The position numbers and the translations under genes are program-made. A model generated the notes under the pieces. That model ran no database searches, was not told the origin of the DNA, and was given only the letters and a program-made list of their open reading frames with translations. From Caballeronia sp. M1242 (GTDB lineage Bacteria; Pseudomonadota; Gammaproteobacteria; Burkholderiales; Burkholderiaceae), in contig NZ_CP071129.1 of the NCBI RefSeq assembly GCF_017220215.1, positions 868,001 through 932,000 on the forward strand: DNA of 64,000 bases, read 5' to 3'. Shown piece after piece: positions 54,624-64,000 of this stretch. How positions within the stretch are numbered: position 1 is the stretch's first letter; each line of letters starts with the position of its first letter.

Positions 54624-55013
54624 ATGAGCACACGCGTCGCGCTGATTGCGCACGACATGAAAAAGGACGACATCGTCGCGCTCGCGGGCGAGTATGTCGA
54701 CACTTTGGCGCGATGCCAGCTGGTCGCGACCGGCACCACGGGCGCGCGCATCGCAGCGGCGCACGGGCTGGACGTCGAGCGCAAGCTGTCCGGCCCGCAT
54801 GGCGGCGACTTGCAGATCGGCGGGGAACTGGCGGAAGGGCGCGTCGGCGTCGTGATCTTTCTGCGCGATCCGATGACGCCGCAGCCGCACGAGCCCGACA
54901 TCAACGCGCTGGTGCGCGCCTGCGACGTGCACAACGTGCCGTGCGCGACCAACGTGTCGACCGCGCGCATGATTCTCGACGAGTTGCGCGCCCGGCTGGT
55001 GAAGGCGCGCTGA
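54624..55013 (+). CDS. mgsA: Methylglyoxal synthase
   Basis: A 129-residue enzyme that turns dihydroxyacetone phosphate into methylglyoxal and phosphate, relieving sugar-phosphate stress. The catalytic region shows His10, the phosphate loop GTTG at 37-40, GGD with Asp62, and PHEPD with His89 and Asp92, matching E. coli MgsA. It lies 33 bases after the SDR gene with AGAGGGGAG upstream, and 32 bases before the quinone reductase gene. Confidence 0.95.
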   Translation: MSTRVALIAHDMKKDDIVALAGEYVDTLARCQLVATGTTGARIAAAHGLDVERKLSGPHGGDLQIGGELAEGRVGVVIFLRDPMTPQPHEPDINALVRACDVHNVPCATNVSTARMILDELRARLVKAR

Positions 55014-55045
55014 AGCATCCACGAAACGAAGGAGACGTTCGAGCG

Positions 55046-56020
55046 ATGACCAAGGCAATCCGATTCGACAAAACCGGCGGCCCGGAAGTCATGAAATGGG
55101 TCGATGTGAACGTGGGCGAGCCGGGCAAGGGCGAGATCCGCGTGAAGCATCATGCGGTAGGGCTCAACTTCATCGACGTGTATTTCCGCACCGGCCTCTA
55201 TCCGATGCCGCTGCCCGGCGGCCTCGGCATGGAAGGCGCGGGCGAGGTGACCGCGGTAGGCGAGGGCGTCACGCAGTTCATGCCGGGCGACCGCGTGGCG
55301 TATGCGTCGCGTCCGCCGGGCGCGTATGCGGAAGAACGCGTGATGGCGGCGGATTACGTCGTCAAGCTTCCGGATGCGATCGGCTATGAGGATGCCGCGT
55401 CCATCATGCTGCAAGGGCTGACGGCGCAGTATCTGCTGCGCCGCACGTACCGCGTGAAGGCGGGCGACACCGTGCTGATTCACGCGGCGGCGGGCGGCGT
55501 CGGCATGCTCGCGTGCCAGTGGGCGAAGGCGCTCGGCGCGACGGTCATCGGCACGGTCGGATCGGACGAAAAGGCGGCGCTGGCGAAAGAGCACGGCTGC
55601 GATCACGCGATCGTCTATACGCGCGAGAACTTCACGCAACGCGTGCGCGAGATCACGAACGGCGCGGGCGTGCCCGTGGTCTACGATTCGATCGGCAAGG
55701 ACACCTATGTGGGCTCGCTCGATTGCCTCGCGCCGCTCGGTCTTTTCGTGAGCTTCGGCAATTCGTCGGGGCCGCTGCCGCCGATCGATTCGTCGGAACT
55801 CGCCGGGCGCGGCTCGCTCTTCTTCACGCGTCCGACGCTCTTCAGCTATATCGCGAAACGCAGCGATCTCGACACGATGGCCGCCGAACTGTTCGACGTC
55901 GTGTCGTCGGGCAAGGTGAAGACCAACGTGCGGCAGCGCTATCCGCTCGCGGACGCGGCGCGCGCGCACGAAGAACTCGAAGCGCGCAAGACGACCGGCT
56001 CGACGATACTTTTGCCTTGA
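55046..56020 (+). CDS. NADPH:quinone reductase, zinc-free MDR type
   Basis: A 324-residue enzyme of the QorA group. It opens with a GroES-like domain (VKHHAVGLNFIDVYFRTGLYP) and has a Rossmann domain with AAAGGVGMLACQWAK for NADPH. No zinc-binding cysteines are present, as expected for Qor. The ATG at 55046 follows GAAGGAGA. Together with mgsA and the SDR it may belong to a carbonyl/quinone detoxification group, which is inference from position. Confidence 0.92.
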   Translation: MTKAIRFDKTGGPEVMKWVDVNVGEPGKGEIRVKHHAVGLNFIDVYFRTGLYPMPLPGGLGMEGAGEVTAVGEGVTQFMPGDRVAYASRPPGAYAEERVMAADYVVKLPDAIGYEDAASIMLQGLTAQYLLRRTYRVKAGDTVLIHAAAGGVGMLACQWAKALGATVIGTVGSDEKAALAKEHGCDHAIVYTRENFTQRVREITNGAGVPVVYDSIGKDTYVGSLDCLAPLGLFVSFGNSSGPLPPIDSSELAGRGSLFFTRPTLFSYIAKRSDLDTMAAELFDVVSSGKVKTNVRQRYPLADAARAHEELEARKTTGSTILLP

Positions 56021-56069
56021 GCGCGACGACGCCGCGCGGCCGGCTCGACTCCATAACCGATAACAAGCG

Positions 56070-56768
56070 ATGAGCGAGCCGTCCTTCACTGTCGTCCTGA
56101 TCGAAGACGAAAAGCAGATCCGGCGCTTCGTGCGCGTGTCGCTCGAAGCGCAGCAGATGACCGTGTTCGAAGCCGAAACCGGCCAGCAAGGACTGGTCGC
56201 GGCGGCCACGCGCAAGCCGGATCTCGTGATCGTCGATCTCGGCCTGCCGGACACGGACGGCATCGACGTGATCCGCGAATTGCGAAGCTGGACCGAAGTG
56301 CCGGTGATCGTGCTCTCGGCGCGCACGCAGGAAGAGGAGAAAGTCGCCGCGCTCGATGCCGGCGCGGACGATTATCTGACCAAGCCCTTCGGCGTCTCCG
56401 AACTGATGGCGCGTATCCGCGCGCATCTGCGGCGGCGCAATCAGACGGCGGCGAGCGAAACGCCCGTGGTGAGCTTCGGCGACGTCACGGTCGATCTCGC
56501 GCTACGCCGCGTCACGCGAAACGGCGAAAGCGTGCATCTGACGCCGATCGAATATCGCCTGCTCGCGACGCTCGTGCGCGACGCGGGGCGCGTGCTGACG
56601 CACAGGCATTTGCTGCGCGAAGTGTGGGGGCCGTCGCATGTCGAGAGTCCGCATTACCTGCGCATCTACATGGCGCATCTGCGGCAGAAGCTCGAACGCG
56701 ACGCCGCGCAGCCGGAGCATATCGTCACCGAAACGGGCGTCGGATATCGTCTGGTCGGCGCGAACTGA
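56070..56768 (+). CDS. OmpR-type response regulator, KdpE-like
   Basis: A 232-residue two-component regulator. The receiver domain has Glu/Asp residues in LIEDEKQI, the phosphorylation site Asp56 in VIVDLGLPDTDG, and Lys in LTKPFG; the C-terminal winged helix reads EYRLLATLVRDAGRVLTHRHLL to RIYMAHLRQKLE. It is closest in pattern to KdpE, which controls the potassium pump operon, but neither kdpD nor kdpFABC is next to it here. Partner kinase unknown. Confidence 0.9.
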   Translation: MSEPSFTVVLIEDEKQIRRFVRVSLEAQQMTVFEAETGQQGLVAAATRKPDLVIVDLGLPDTDGIDVIRELRSWTEVPVIVLSARTQEEEKVAALDAGADDYLTKPFGVSELMARIRAHLRRRNQTAASETPVVSFGDVTVDLALRRVTRNGESVHLTPIEYRLLATLVRDAGRVLTHRHLLREVWGPSHVESPHYLRIYMAHLRQKLERDAAQPEHIVTETGVGYRLVGAN

Positions 56769-56774
56769 AGGCGC

Positions 56775-57434
56775 TTACGCCGTAGCGGCAGCGGGCGCAT
56801 CGAGCGCATCGTCGATAGGCACGTCGCCGCCGACGAAGCCGATCGTGCGATTCGTCACGCCGAGCAGCAGGCAGCGCATCGCGACTTCCGCGACGTCTTC
56901 GCGCGACACCGCCGGCATCTGTTCGACGCGTTCGTCGGCGAGCGCGATCGTCCCGCGCCCCGGCGCATCCGAAAGCGGGCCCGGCCGCAGGATCGCGTAC
57001 GGCACGCCGCGTCGGGCGACGTAATCGTCGGCTTCGCGCTTCATGCGCGAATAGTGGCGCAGCGCGAGCGGACTGCGCTGCGGCTGATACGCGGACAACG
57101 CGCTCACCACGACAAGTTGCCGCACGCGCCGGCGCTTCGCGTAATCGGCGGTGCGCATGACGGCGTCGCGGTCGATATCGCGTTCCTCGCTCACGCCTTC
57201 CGATTCCGCCGAACCCGCCGCATAGACGACGTGCGTGATGTCGTCCAGCGCATGCGAGAAGTCGTGCGTCAGGTCGCCGAGCACGATCTCCGCGCCGAGC
57301 GCCGCGAACTCGCTCTTGTGCGCAGACTTGCGCAACAGCGCGCGAAACGGAATGCCTTCTTCATGCAAACGCCGCGCGACATGGCGGCCCGTGCGGCCGT
57401 GCGCGCCGATCAGCAGGACTTTCATCGCCTTCAT
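56775..57434 (-). CDS. NAD(P)-binding protein, atypical SDR (SDR_a5 type)
   Basis: A 219-residue Rossmann-fold protein with the glycine-rich GAHGRTGRHVAR loop near the N-terminus, VVSALSAYQP and a later YAILRPGPLSD segment as in NAD(P)H-binding SDR_a5 and YwnB-like proteins. It lacks a long substrate domain. The start could be at 57434 or at the internal ATG at 57425. It converges with the response regulator gene with only 6 bases between them. Confidence 0.85.
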   Translation of the reverse strand: MKAMKVLLIGAHGRTGRHVARRLHEEGIPFRALLRKSAHKSEFAALGAEIVLGDLTHDFSHALDDITHVVYAAGSAESEGVSEERDIDRDAVMRTADYAKRRRVRQLVVVSALSAYQPQRSPLALRHYSRMKREADDYVARRGVPYAILRPGPLSDAPGRGTIALADERVEQMPAVSREDVAEVAMRCLLLGVTNRTIGFVGGDVPIDDALDAPAAATA

Positions 57435-57502
57435 TCGAGACGCTCCTTGCGTGGACGGTCAGAACACCGTAGGCCATTTTCGCGGCCCATGCCAGCGTAA
57501 CG

Positions 57503-60500
57503 TCATTCGACCGCGCTTGCAGGACTCCCGCCGCCCTTGCGACGCGCCCGCCGCGCTTCCCCGCGCACGCGGATGCGGTCCATGTACAGATAGACGACAG
57601 GCGTGGTGTAGAGCGTCAGCATCTGACTCACGATCAGGCCGCCGACAATCGCAATGCCGAGCGGCGCGCGCATCTCCGAGCCTTCGCCGGTGCCGAACGC
57701 GAGCGGCAGCGCGCCGAGCAGCGCGGCGGCGGTCGTCATCATGATCGGGCGAAAGCGCAGCAGGCACGCTTCCTCGATGGCATCGCGCGAGGTCTTCGCG
57801 CCGTGGCGCGTCGCTTCGATCGCGAAGTCCACCATCATGATCGCGTTCTTCTTCACGATGCCGATGAGCAGAATGACCGCGATCAGCGCGATGATGCTGA
57901 ACTCCGTGTGAAAGAGCAGCAGCGCGAGGAGCGCGCCGATGCCGGCCGACGGCAGCGTCGAGAGAATCGTGATCGGGTGGATGTAGCTCTCGTACAGGAT
58001 GCCGAGCACGATATACACCGCCGCAAGCGCCGCGAGAATGAGAAGCGGCTGATCGTTGAGCGATTGCTGGAAGGCCTGCGCCGTGCCCTGAAAGCTGCCG
58101 TGAACGGTCGGCGGCACGCCCAGTTCGGCCATCGTTTCGTAGATCGCGGCGGTGGCGGCCGAGAGCGACTTGCCCGGCGGCAAGTTGAACGAAATGGTCG
58201 AGGCGACGAACTGGCTCTGGTGATTCACCGAAAGCGGCGTGTTGCCCGGCCCGAACTTCGCGATGGAAGAGAGCGGGACCATCGTTTCCTTCGACGTGGA
58301 CACCGCCGCGCCCGACGACGATCCCGACTTGCCGCTCGCCGCGATAGCGTTGGTCGCGGAATTGCGCACGGATTCGAGCGCGAGCGCGGCGGTGGTGTCG
58401 CTCGTGCTGGTGGACGAGCCGCCCGCGCCGGTCGAACCCGTCGCGGATGTGGATGCCGTGCTCGTCGCGCTCGATGTGGTCGTGGAATTGGTCGATGCCG
58501 CGCCGCTCGCCGTGCCGCCCGATGTGCTGATGTAGATCTGCTTCAGCATTTCCGGGTCTTGCCAGTACTTCGGCGCGACTTCCATTACCACGTGATACTG
58601 CGACAACGCGTTATAGATGGTCGAGACCTGCCGCTGGCCGAAGGCGTCGTAGAGCGTGTTGTCGATCTGCGCGGGCTTGATGTTCAGGCGCGCGGCGGTC
58701 GCGCGGTCGAACGTCACCATCGCTTCGAGGCCGCCTTGTTGCTGATCCGAATTCACGTCGGTCAGCTCGGGGCGGTGTTGCAGCGCCTCGGTGATCTTCG
58801 GCGCCCATGTGTACAGGTCGGAGGTCGTGTCCGAGAGCAGCGTGAACTGATACTGCGCGTTCGACTGCCGGCCGCCCACGCGAATGTCCTGCACCGCCTG
58901 AAGGAACGTGCGCGCGCCCGCGACATTGGCGAGCGGGCGGCGCAGGCGGTTGATGACCTGATCCGCCGAAATCTTGCGCTCGCTTTTCGGCTTGAGCGAG
59001 ATGAACATGAAGCCCGAATTGGTCGAGCGTCCGCCCGTAAAACCCGCGACGCTATCCACGGCGGGATCGGCTTCGACAATGCGCATCATCTCGGAGAACT
59101 TGACCTTCATCGCCTGAAACGACGTGCTCTGGTCCGCCTGTATGCCGCCGATGATGCGCCCCGTGTCCTGCTGCGGGAAAAAGCCCTTCGGCACGATCAC
59201 GTACAGATAGAAGTTGAGTCCGATGGTCGCGAGCAGAATCAGCAGGATGGTGCGCGGATGCCCGAGCGCCCAGCCGAGCGTGCGCGCGTAACCGCGCTGC
59301 ATGCGCTCGAATTGCCGTTCGAGCCAGCGCGCGACGCGTCCTTCCTCGCGCTTTTCGCGGGGTTCTTCGAGCAGGCGCGAGCACATCATCGGTGTGACGG
59401 TGAGCGACACGACGAGCGACACCGCGATGGCGAGCGAGAGCGTCAGCGCGAATTCGCGGAACAGCCTCCCGACGATGCCGCCCATCAGCAAGATGGGCAG
59501 GAACACGGCGACGAGCGACACGCTGATGGACAGCACAGTGAAGCCGACCTCCCGCGCGCCGATGATCGCGGCCTGCATGCGCGGCACGCCCTTTTCGACA
59601 TGACGCGCGATGTTTTCGAGCACGACGATCGCGTCGTCTACCACGAAGCCCGTCGCGATGGTCAGCGCCATCAGCGAGAGATTGTCGAGCGAGAAACCGA
59701 GCAGGTACATCGCCGCGAACGTGCCGATGATCGAGATCGGCACCGCGACGCTCGGAATCAGCGTCGCGCGCCAGTTGCGCAGGAACAGGAACACGACCAT
59801 CACGACGAGCGCGACCGCGATCACGAGCGTGAGCTCCGTGTCGTGCAGCGACGAACGGATGGTGGTCGAGCGGTCCGCCGTCGGCGTGATTTCGACGTCG
59901 GCGGGCAGGGCGGCCTGCAATTGCGGCACCATCGCCTTCACGCGATCGATCGTCTCGATGATGTTCGCGCCGGGCTGCCGGTACAGAATGACGAGTACCG
60001 CGTGCTTGTTGTTGATGAGGCCGAGATTGCGCAGGTCCTCGACGGAATCGACCACTTCGCCGACATCCGAGAGCTTCACTGCCGAGCCGTTGCGATACGC
60101 GATCACGAGGTCCTTGTACTGCGCGGCCTTGCTCGCCTGATCGTTGGTGTAGAGCTGGACGTGCGTGCCCTGAAACTCGATCGCGCCTTTCGGGCTGTTC
60201 GCGTTCGCCGACGCGAGCGCCGCCCGCACGTCCTCCAGCCCGATGCCGTAATGGAACAGCGCCCCTGGCTCCAGTTCCACGCGCACCGCCGGATTTGCCG
60301 ACCCGCTCACGTCGACTTCGCCGACGCCCGGCACCGTCGAAAGCGTCTGCTGCAACACGGTCGCGGCGGAATCGTACAGCGAGCCCGCCGTGCGCGTGGG
60401 CGACGACAGCGCGAGCACGAGAATCGGCGCGTCGGCGGGATTGACCTTGTGGTACGTCGGATTGCTGCGCAGCGAAGTCGGCAGGTCGGCGCGCGCGGCG

Positions 60501-60838
60501 TTGATCGCGGCCTGCACGTCGCGGGCGGCGCCGTCGATATCGCGATTCAGGCCGAATTGCAGCGTGATGCGCGTGCTGCCGACCGAACTCATCGACGTCA
60601 TTTCGCTCACGTCCGCGATGCTGCCGAGATGCCGCTCCAGCGGACTCGCCACGCTCGTCGCCACGGTCTCCGGGCTCGCGCCCGGCAACGACGCCTGCAC
60701 GGAGATGGTCGGGAAATCGACCTGCGGCAGCGGCGCGACCGGTAGCTTGACGAACGCGAACATGCCGGCGAGCGCGATGCCGACGGCGAGCAGCGTCGTC
60801 GCCACCGGCCGGTCGATGAAAAGGCGCGACAGGTTCAT
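57503..60838 (-). CDS. mdtC: RND efflux pump inner-membrane subunit, MdtC-like
   Basis: A 1111-residue proton-driven drug exporter subunit with 12 membrane helices and two large periplasmic domains. RND motifs include [20 protein letters not shown] around helix 4, holding the acidic proton-relay pair, and [16 protein letters not shown] near the C-terminus. It pairs with MdtB, encoded 3 bases upstream. It is about 85 residues longer than E. coli MdtC because of a Ser/Thr/Gly/Ala insert at about residues 770-849 in the second periplasmic domain. Confidence 0.94.
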   Translation of the reverse strand: MNLSRLFIDRPVATTLLAVGIALAGMFAFVKLPVAPLPQVDFPTISVQASLPGASPETVATSVASPLERHLGSIADVSEMTSMSSVGSTRITLQFGLNRDIDGAARDVQAAINAARADLPTSLRSNPTYHKVNPADAPILVLALSSPTRTAGSLYDSAATVLQQTLSTVPGVGEVDVSGSANPAVRVELEPGALFHYGIGLEDVRAALASANANSPKGAIEFQGTHVQLYTNDQASKAAQYKDLVIAYRNGSAVKLSDVGEVVDSVEDLRNLGLINNKHAVLVILYRQPGANIIETIDRVKAMVPQLQAALPADVEITPTADRSTTIRSSLHDTELTLVIAVALVVMVVFLFLRNWRATLIPSVAVPISIIGTFAAMYLLGFSLDNLSLMALTIATGFVVDDAIVVLENIARHVEKGVPRMQAAIIGAREVGFTVLSISVSLVAVFLPILLMGGIVGRLFREFALTLSLAIAVSLVVSLTVTPMMCSRLLEEPREKREEGRVARWLERQFERMQRGYARTLGWALGHPRTILLILLATIGLNFYLYVIVPKGFFPQQDTGRIIGGIQADQSTSFQAMKVKFSEMMRIVEADPAVDSVAGFTGGRSTNSGFMFISLKPKSERKISADQVINRLRRPLANVAGARTFLQAVQDIRVGGRQSNAQYQFTLLSDTTSDLYTWAPKITEALQHRPELTDVNSDQQQGGLEAMVTFDRATAARLNIKPAQIDNTLYDAFGQRQVSTIYNALSQYHVVMEVAPKYWQDPEMLKQIYISTSGGTASGAASTNSTTTSSATSTASTSATGSTGAGGSSTSTSDTTAALALESVRNSATNAIAASGKSGSSSGAAVSTSKETMVPLSSIAKFGPGNTPLSVNHQSQFVASTISFNLPPGKSLSAATAAIYETMAELGVPPTVHGSFQGTAQAFQQSLNDQPLLILAALAAVYIVLGILYESYIHPITILSTLPSAGIGALLALLLFHTEFSIIALIAVILLIGIVKKNAIMMVDFAIEATRHGAKTSRDAIEEACLLRFRPIMMTTAAALLGALPLAFGTGEGSEMRAPLGIAIVGGLIVSQMLTLYTTPVVYLYMDRIRVRGEARRARRKGGGSPASAVE
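58290..58528 (-). other. Ser/Thr/Gly-rich insert in the MdtC periplasmic domain
   Basis: About 80 codons encode almost only Ser, Thr, Gly and Ala (for example [20 protein letters not shown]) between the normal segments QIYISTSGG and [14 protein letters not shown]. The flanking sequence continues the RND fold without gap, so this is an in-frame insertion, probably a flexible periplasmic loop. Confidence 0.85.
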
Positions 60839-60841
60839 GCG

Positions 60842-63800
60842 TTACTCCACGTCGCCGGCCGCACGCGCCGCGCTCATGCCGTCGCCTCCGAAGCGCGCGC
60901 GCAGCTTTCGTCCGAGCGAATCGAAGCCGAGGTAGATCACGGGCGTCGTGAAGAGCGTGAGCAACTGGGACACGATCAACCCGCCGACAATCGCGATGCC
61001 GAGCGGATGCCGCAGCTCGGAACCCGCGCCCCAGCCGAGCATCAGCGGCAGGGCGCCGAGCAGCGCGGCCATCGTCGTCATCAGAATCGGGCGGAAGCGC
61101 AACAGACACGCCTGAAAGATGGCCTCGCGCGGCGGCTTGCCTTGCTCGCGTTCGGCTTCGAGCGCGAAGTCGATCATCATGATCGCGTTCTTCTTCACGA
61201 TGCCGATCAGAAGCACGATGCCGATGATCCCGATGATGTCCAGATCGTGCCCGGTGATCATCAGCGAGAGCAGCGCGCCGACGCCTGCTGAAGGCAGCGT
61301 CGAGAGAATGGTGATCGGATGGATGAAGCTCTCGTACAGCACGCCGAGCACGATATACATCGTGACGATGGCCGCGAGAATCAGGAACAGTTCGTTCGAG
61401 AGCGACGCCTGGAACGCGAGCGCCGCGCCCTGATAGCGGATCTGAAACGACGCCGGCAAGCCGATCTCGTTCTTCGCTTCTTCGATCGCCTTCACCGCCG
61501 CGCCGAGCGACGCGCCCTTCGCGAGATTGAACGAGACGGTGGTCGCCGGAAACTGCCCGAGGTGCGTGACGAGCAAAGGCGCGGCGCGTTCGTGGAACTT
61601 GGCGATGGCCGAGAGCGGCACCTGTCCGTTCGTCGCGGTGGAAGAGGGCAGATAGATGCCGTTGAGCGTCTCGCTGTAGTGCGCGTCCGTCGGCTCGCTT
61701 TCCAGAATCACGCGGTACTGGTTCGACTGCGTGAAGATGGTCGAGATGATGCGCTGGCCGAACGCGTCGTAGAGCGCGTTGTCCACGGTCGCGGGCGTGA
61801 TGCCGAAGCGCGCCGCCGTTTCGCGGTCGATCTCCACGTACACCGATTGCCCATTCTGCTGAAGATCGGTCGCGACGTCCGTGAGAATCGACGTATGTTG
61901 CAGCCGGTCGACAAGCTTCGGCACCCATTGCGCGAACTCGGAAGGATTCGGGTCCGTCAGCATGAACTGATACTGCGTCGGGCTGACCGTGGAGTCGATC
62001 GTCAAATCCTGCACCGGCTGCATGTAGAGCTTGATGCTCGGAATGTCCGCAACTTCGTTCTGAATGGAGCGGATGATTTCGCTCGACGTATTGCTGCGGT
62101 CGTCGCGCGGCTTCAGATTGATCAGCATGCGGCCGCTGTTGAGCGTGATGTTCGTGCCGTCCACGCCGATGAACGAGGTGAGACTCTCGACGTCCGGGTT
62201 CTGCAGAATCTTCGCCGCGAGCGCCTGCTGCTGCTCCGCGACCGCCTGATACGACGCGGCCTGCGGCGCCTGCGTGATCGCCTGAATCACGCCCGTGTCC
62301 TGCGTCGGGAAGAAGCCCTTCGGAATGTACACGTACAGCACGCCGGTCAGCACGAGCGTGAGCAGCGCGACCACGAGCGTCGAACGTTGCCGGTCGAGCA
62401 CCCATTCGAGCGCCACCGCATAGCGGCCGATGACGTAATCGATGAACTGATGCGCGCGCGCCTCGAACCGCTTGCTGTCCTTCGGCGGCGTATGGCGCAG
62501 CAGTTTGGCGCACATCATCGGCACCAACGTGAGCGACACGATCGCCGAAATCACGATGGTCACCGCGAGCGTAATCGCGAATTCATGGAAGAGCCGCCCG
62601 ACGACGTCGCCCATGAAGAGCAGCGGAATCAGCACAGCGATGAGCGACACGGTGAGCGAAATGATCGTGAAGCCGATCTGCCTCGAGCCTTTCAGCGCCG
62701 CTTCGAGCGGAGATTCGCCTTCCTCCACGTAACGCGCGATGTTTTCGATCATCACGATGGCGTCGTCCACGACGAAGCCCGTCGCGATGGTGAGCGCCAT
62801 CAGCGAAAGGTTGTCGAGCGAGAAGCCGCACAGGTACATGACCGCGAGCGTGCCGACGAGCGAGAGCGGCACCGACAAGCTCGGAATGATGGTCGCGTAG
62901 ACGTTCGCGAGGAAGAGATAGATGACGAGCACGACCAGCACGACGGACAGCGCCAGCTCGAACTGCACGTCGCGCACGGAGGCGCGGATGGTCGTGGTGC
63001 GGTCGGTGACCACGCGCACGTCGAGCGCGGCCGGCAGCGACTGCTGCAACTGCGGCAGCAGCTTCTTGATGCCGTCCACCACCTGAATGACGTTCGCGCC
63101 CGGCTGCCGCTGCACGTTCAGGATGATGGCGGGCGTCGAATCGACCCACGCGCCGAGCTTCGTGTTCTCCGGTCCCTGCACGATGGTCGCGACGTCCGTC
63201 AGCATCACCGGCCGGCCGTTGCGGTACGCGACGACCGCGCTCTTGTACGCGTTCGCGTCGGTGAGCTGATCGTTCGCGTTGATGGTGTAGGCGCGCGTCG
63301 GGCCGTCGAAATTGCCCTTCGGCGTGTTGACGTTGAGGTTCGAGATCGTGGTGCGCAGATCGTCGATATTGAGCCCGTACGAGGCGAGCGCGCGCGTATT
63401 GGCCTGAATGCGCACGGCCGGCCGGTTGCCGCCGCTCACCGACACGAGGCCCACGCCCGCGACCTGCGAGATCTTCTGCCCGAGTCGCGTGTCCGCGAGA
63501 TCCTGCACCTGCGTGAGCGGCAGCGTCTTCGAACTGATCGCGAGCGTCATGATCGGCGCGTCGGCGGGATTCACTTTCGCGTAGATCGGCGGGGCGGGGA
63601 GGTCGGACGGCAGCAGATTGCCCGCCGCATTGATGGCGGCCTGCACTTCCTGTTCCGCGATATCGAGCGGCAAGTCGAGGCTGAACTGCAACGTGATGAC
63701 CGATGCCCCCGCCGAACTCTGCGACGACATCTGGTTCAGGCTCGCCATCTGCCCGAACTGCTTTTCGAGCGGCGCGGTGACGCTAGACGTCATCACGTCC

Positions 63801-63967
63801 GGCGACGCGCCGGGGTAGAAGGTCTGAACCTGAATCGTCGGATAGTCGACGGCGGGCAGCGCGGACAGCGGCAGAAAGCGCAGCGCGACGAGACCGACGA
63901 GCATGATCGCCGCCATCAGCAGCGCCGTGCCGACCGGTCGCAGAATAAATATGCGGGAGGGATTCAT
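60842..63967 (-). CDS. mdtB: RND efflux pump inner-membrane subunit, MdtB-like
   Basis: A 1041-residue RND subunit, normal length (E. coli MdtB is 1040), without the insert seen in MdtC. The head [20 protein letters not shown] and the helix-4 motif [19 protein letters not shown] are typical, and the second half repeats the fold. MdtB and MdtC form a mixed trimer in E. coli that exports bile salts, novobiocin and flavonoids; substrates here are inferred. A 3-base gap to mdtC implies one operon. Confidence 0.95.
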   Translation of the reverse strand: MNPSRIFILRPVGTALLMAAIMLVGLVALRFLPLSALPAVDYPTIQVQTFYPGASPDVMTSSVTAPLEKQFGQMASLNQMSSQSSAGASVITLQFSLDLPLDIAEQEVQAAINAAGNLLPSDLPAPPIYAKVNPADAPIMTLAISSKTLPLTQVQDLADTRLGQKISQVAGVGLVSVSGGNRPAVRIQANTRALASYGLNIDDLRTTISNLNVNTPKGNFDGPTRAYTINANDQLTDANAYKSAVVAYRNGRPVMLTDVATIVQGPENTKLGAWVDSTPAIILNVQRQPGANVIQVVDGIKKLLPQLQQSLPAALDVRVVTDRTTTIRASVRDVQFELALSVVLVVLVIYLFLANVYATIIPSLSVPLSLVGTLAVMYLCGFSLDNLSLMALTIATGFVVDDAIVMIENIARYVEEGESPLEAALKGSRQIGFTIISLTVSLIAVLIPLLFMGDVVGRLFHEFAITLAVTIVISAIVSLTLVPMMCAKLLRHTPPKDSKRFEARAHQFIDYVIGRYAVALEWVLDRQRSTLVVALLTLVLTGVLYVYIPKGFFPTQDTGVIQAITQAPQAASYQAVAEQQQALAAKILQNPDVESLTSFIGVDGTNITLNSGRMLINLKPRDDRSNTSSEIIRSIQNEVADIPSIKLYMQPVQDLTIDSTVSPTQYQFMLTDPNPSEFAQWVPKLVDRLQHTSILTDVATDLQQNGQSVYVEIDRETAARFGITPATVDNALYDAFGQRIISTIFTQSNQYRVILESEPTDAHYSETLNGIYLPSSTATNGQVPLSAIAKFHERAAPLLVTHLGQFPATTVSFNLAKGASLGAAVKAIEEAKNEIGLPASFQIRYQGAALAFQASLSNELFLILAAIVTMYIVLGVLYESFIHPITILSTLPSAGVGALLSLMITGHDLDIIGIIGIVLLIGIVKKNAIMMIDFALEAEREQGKPPREAIFQACLLRFRPILMTTMAALLGALPLMLGWGAGSELRHPLGIAIVGGLIVSQLLTLFTTPVIYLGFDSLGRKLRARFGGDGMSAARAAGDVE

Positions 63968-64000
63968 GCGCGAGGCTTAGAGTTCACTGCTGCTGTTGCT
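63964..64000 (-). CDS. Probable 3' end of the pump adaptor gene (mdtA-like), cut by the window edge
   Basis: The last bases before mdtB on the minus strand should be the end of the membrane-fusion protein gene. All three frames are open from the edge: one ends QQQQ-stop at 63984, one SSSEL-stop at 63977, and one runs to 63964 and would overlap the mdtB start (ATGA). The sequence in view does not decide the frame, so the identity rests on operon context alone. Confidence 0.35.
   Translation of the reverse strand, partial: ATAAVNSKPRA

Noticed and set aside
57803..60745. 980-residue open frame on the plus strand across mdtC
   Set aside because: It is antisense to a complete RND gene, is composed largely of Arg/Asp/Glu/His as GC-rich shadow frames are, and shows no recognisable domain.
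59052..62513. 1153-residue minus-strand frame spanning the mdtB/mdtC junction
   Set aside because: It lies in a different frame of two real genes on the same strand and is Arg/Ala/His-rich without motifs.

Overview
The window is a GC-rich, densely packed stretch of a beta-proteobacterial chromosome, most likely Burkholderiaceae (Burkholderia sensu lato, for example Caballeronia or Paraburkholderia). The reasons are the GC-rich coding with almost no intergenic space, the purD-hemF-nadD-rsfS-rlmH-maf-rng order, an intracellular PHB depolymerase with the Cupriavidus-type active-site Cys183, a stand-alone RnfB next to endonuclease III, and the MsbA/WaaC/WaaL core-LPS block. This assignment rests on recognised families and gene order, not on a database search. 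I saw no rRNA, tRNA, insertion sequence, prophage or CRISPR array.

Layout. 0-4.7 kb (+): deoxyinosine glycosylase, a spermidine-synthase-like methyltransferase, a DUF3311/sodium:solute symporter pair, and an FUSC membrane protein. 4.7-10.7 kb (-): VOC protein, transaldolase, a small TonB-C-like protein, a BenE transporter, and a VWA protein/GNAT/MoxR ATPase group. 11.1-12.1 kb (+): two periplasmic c-type cytochromes. 12.2-14.2 kb (-): DUF1841, nth, rnfB. 14.5-18.8 kb: a TetR regulator facing phaZ, then a GH15 glycosidase. 19.1-23.0 kb: two very small proteins, a secreted lactonase-type beta-propeller, PagP and a CorA/ZntB transporter. 23.0-28.5 kb (-): a very large FtsK with a repeat-bearing linker, and a META-domain lipoprotein. 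28.8-34.4 kb: purT, a small lipoprotein, an MliC-like lysozyme inhibitor, a DEAD-box helicase with a long leader, gluQ and trhO.

34.6-45.4 kb: dnaE, then a lipopolysaccharide core locus (a WaaE-like GT2 on the minus strand; msbA, waaC, two GT4 transferases and an O-antigen ligase on the plus strand). 45.5-53.5 kb (-): a long housekeeping series (rng, maf, rlmH, rsfS, nadD, hemF, purD, yebC, upp) covering RNA processing, ribosome assembly, NAD, haem, purine and pyrimidine supply. 53.8-57.4 kb: an SDR that lacks the usual catalytic Tyr/Lys, methylglyoxal synthase, quinone reductase, an orphan KdpE-like regulator and an NAD(P)-binding protein. 57.5-64 kb (-): the two RND pump subunits MdtC and MdtB, with what is probably the end of the adaptor gene at the right edge.

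The region is mostly core genome and I do not see a clearly new multi-gene system. The features most worth a second look are structural: the four-copy repeat in the FtsK linker, the Ser/Thr/Gly insert in MdtC, a slippage-prone 12-bp repeat at the N-terminus of a cytochrome c, the SDR without its catalytic pair, the soluble RnfB overlapping nth, the about 370-base leader of the DEAD-box helicase, and a small unknown gene whose promoter carries an operator-like palindrome.
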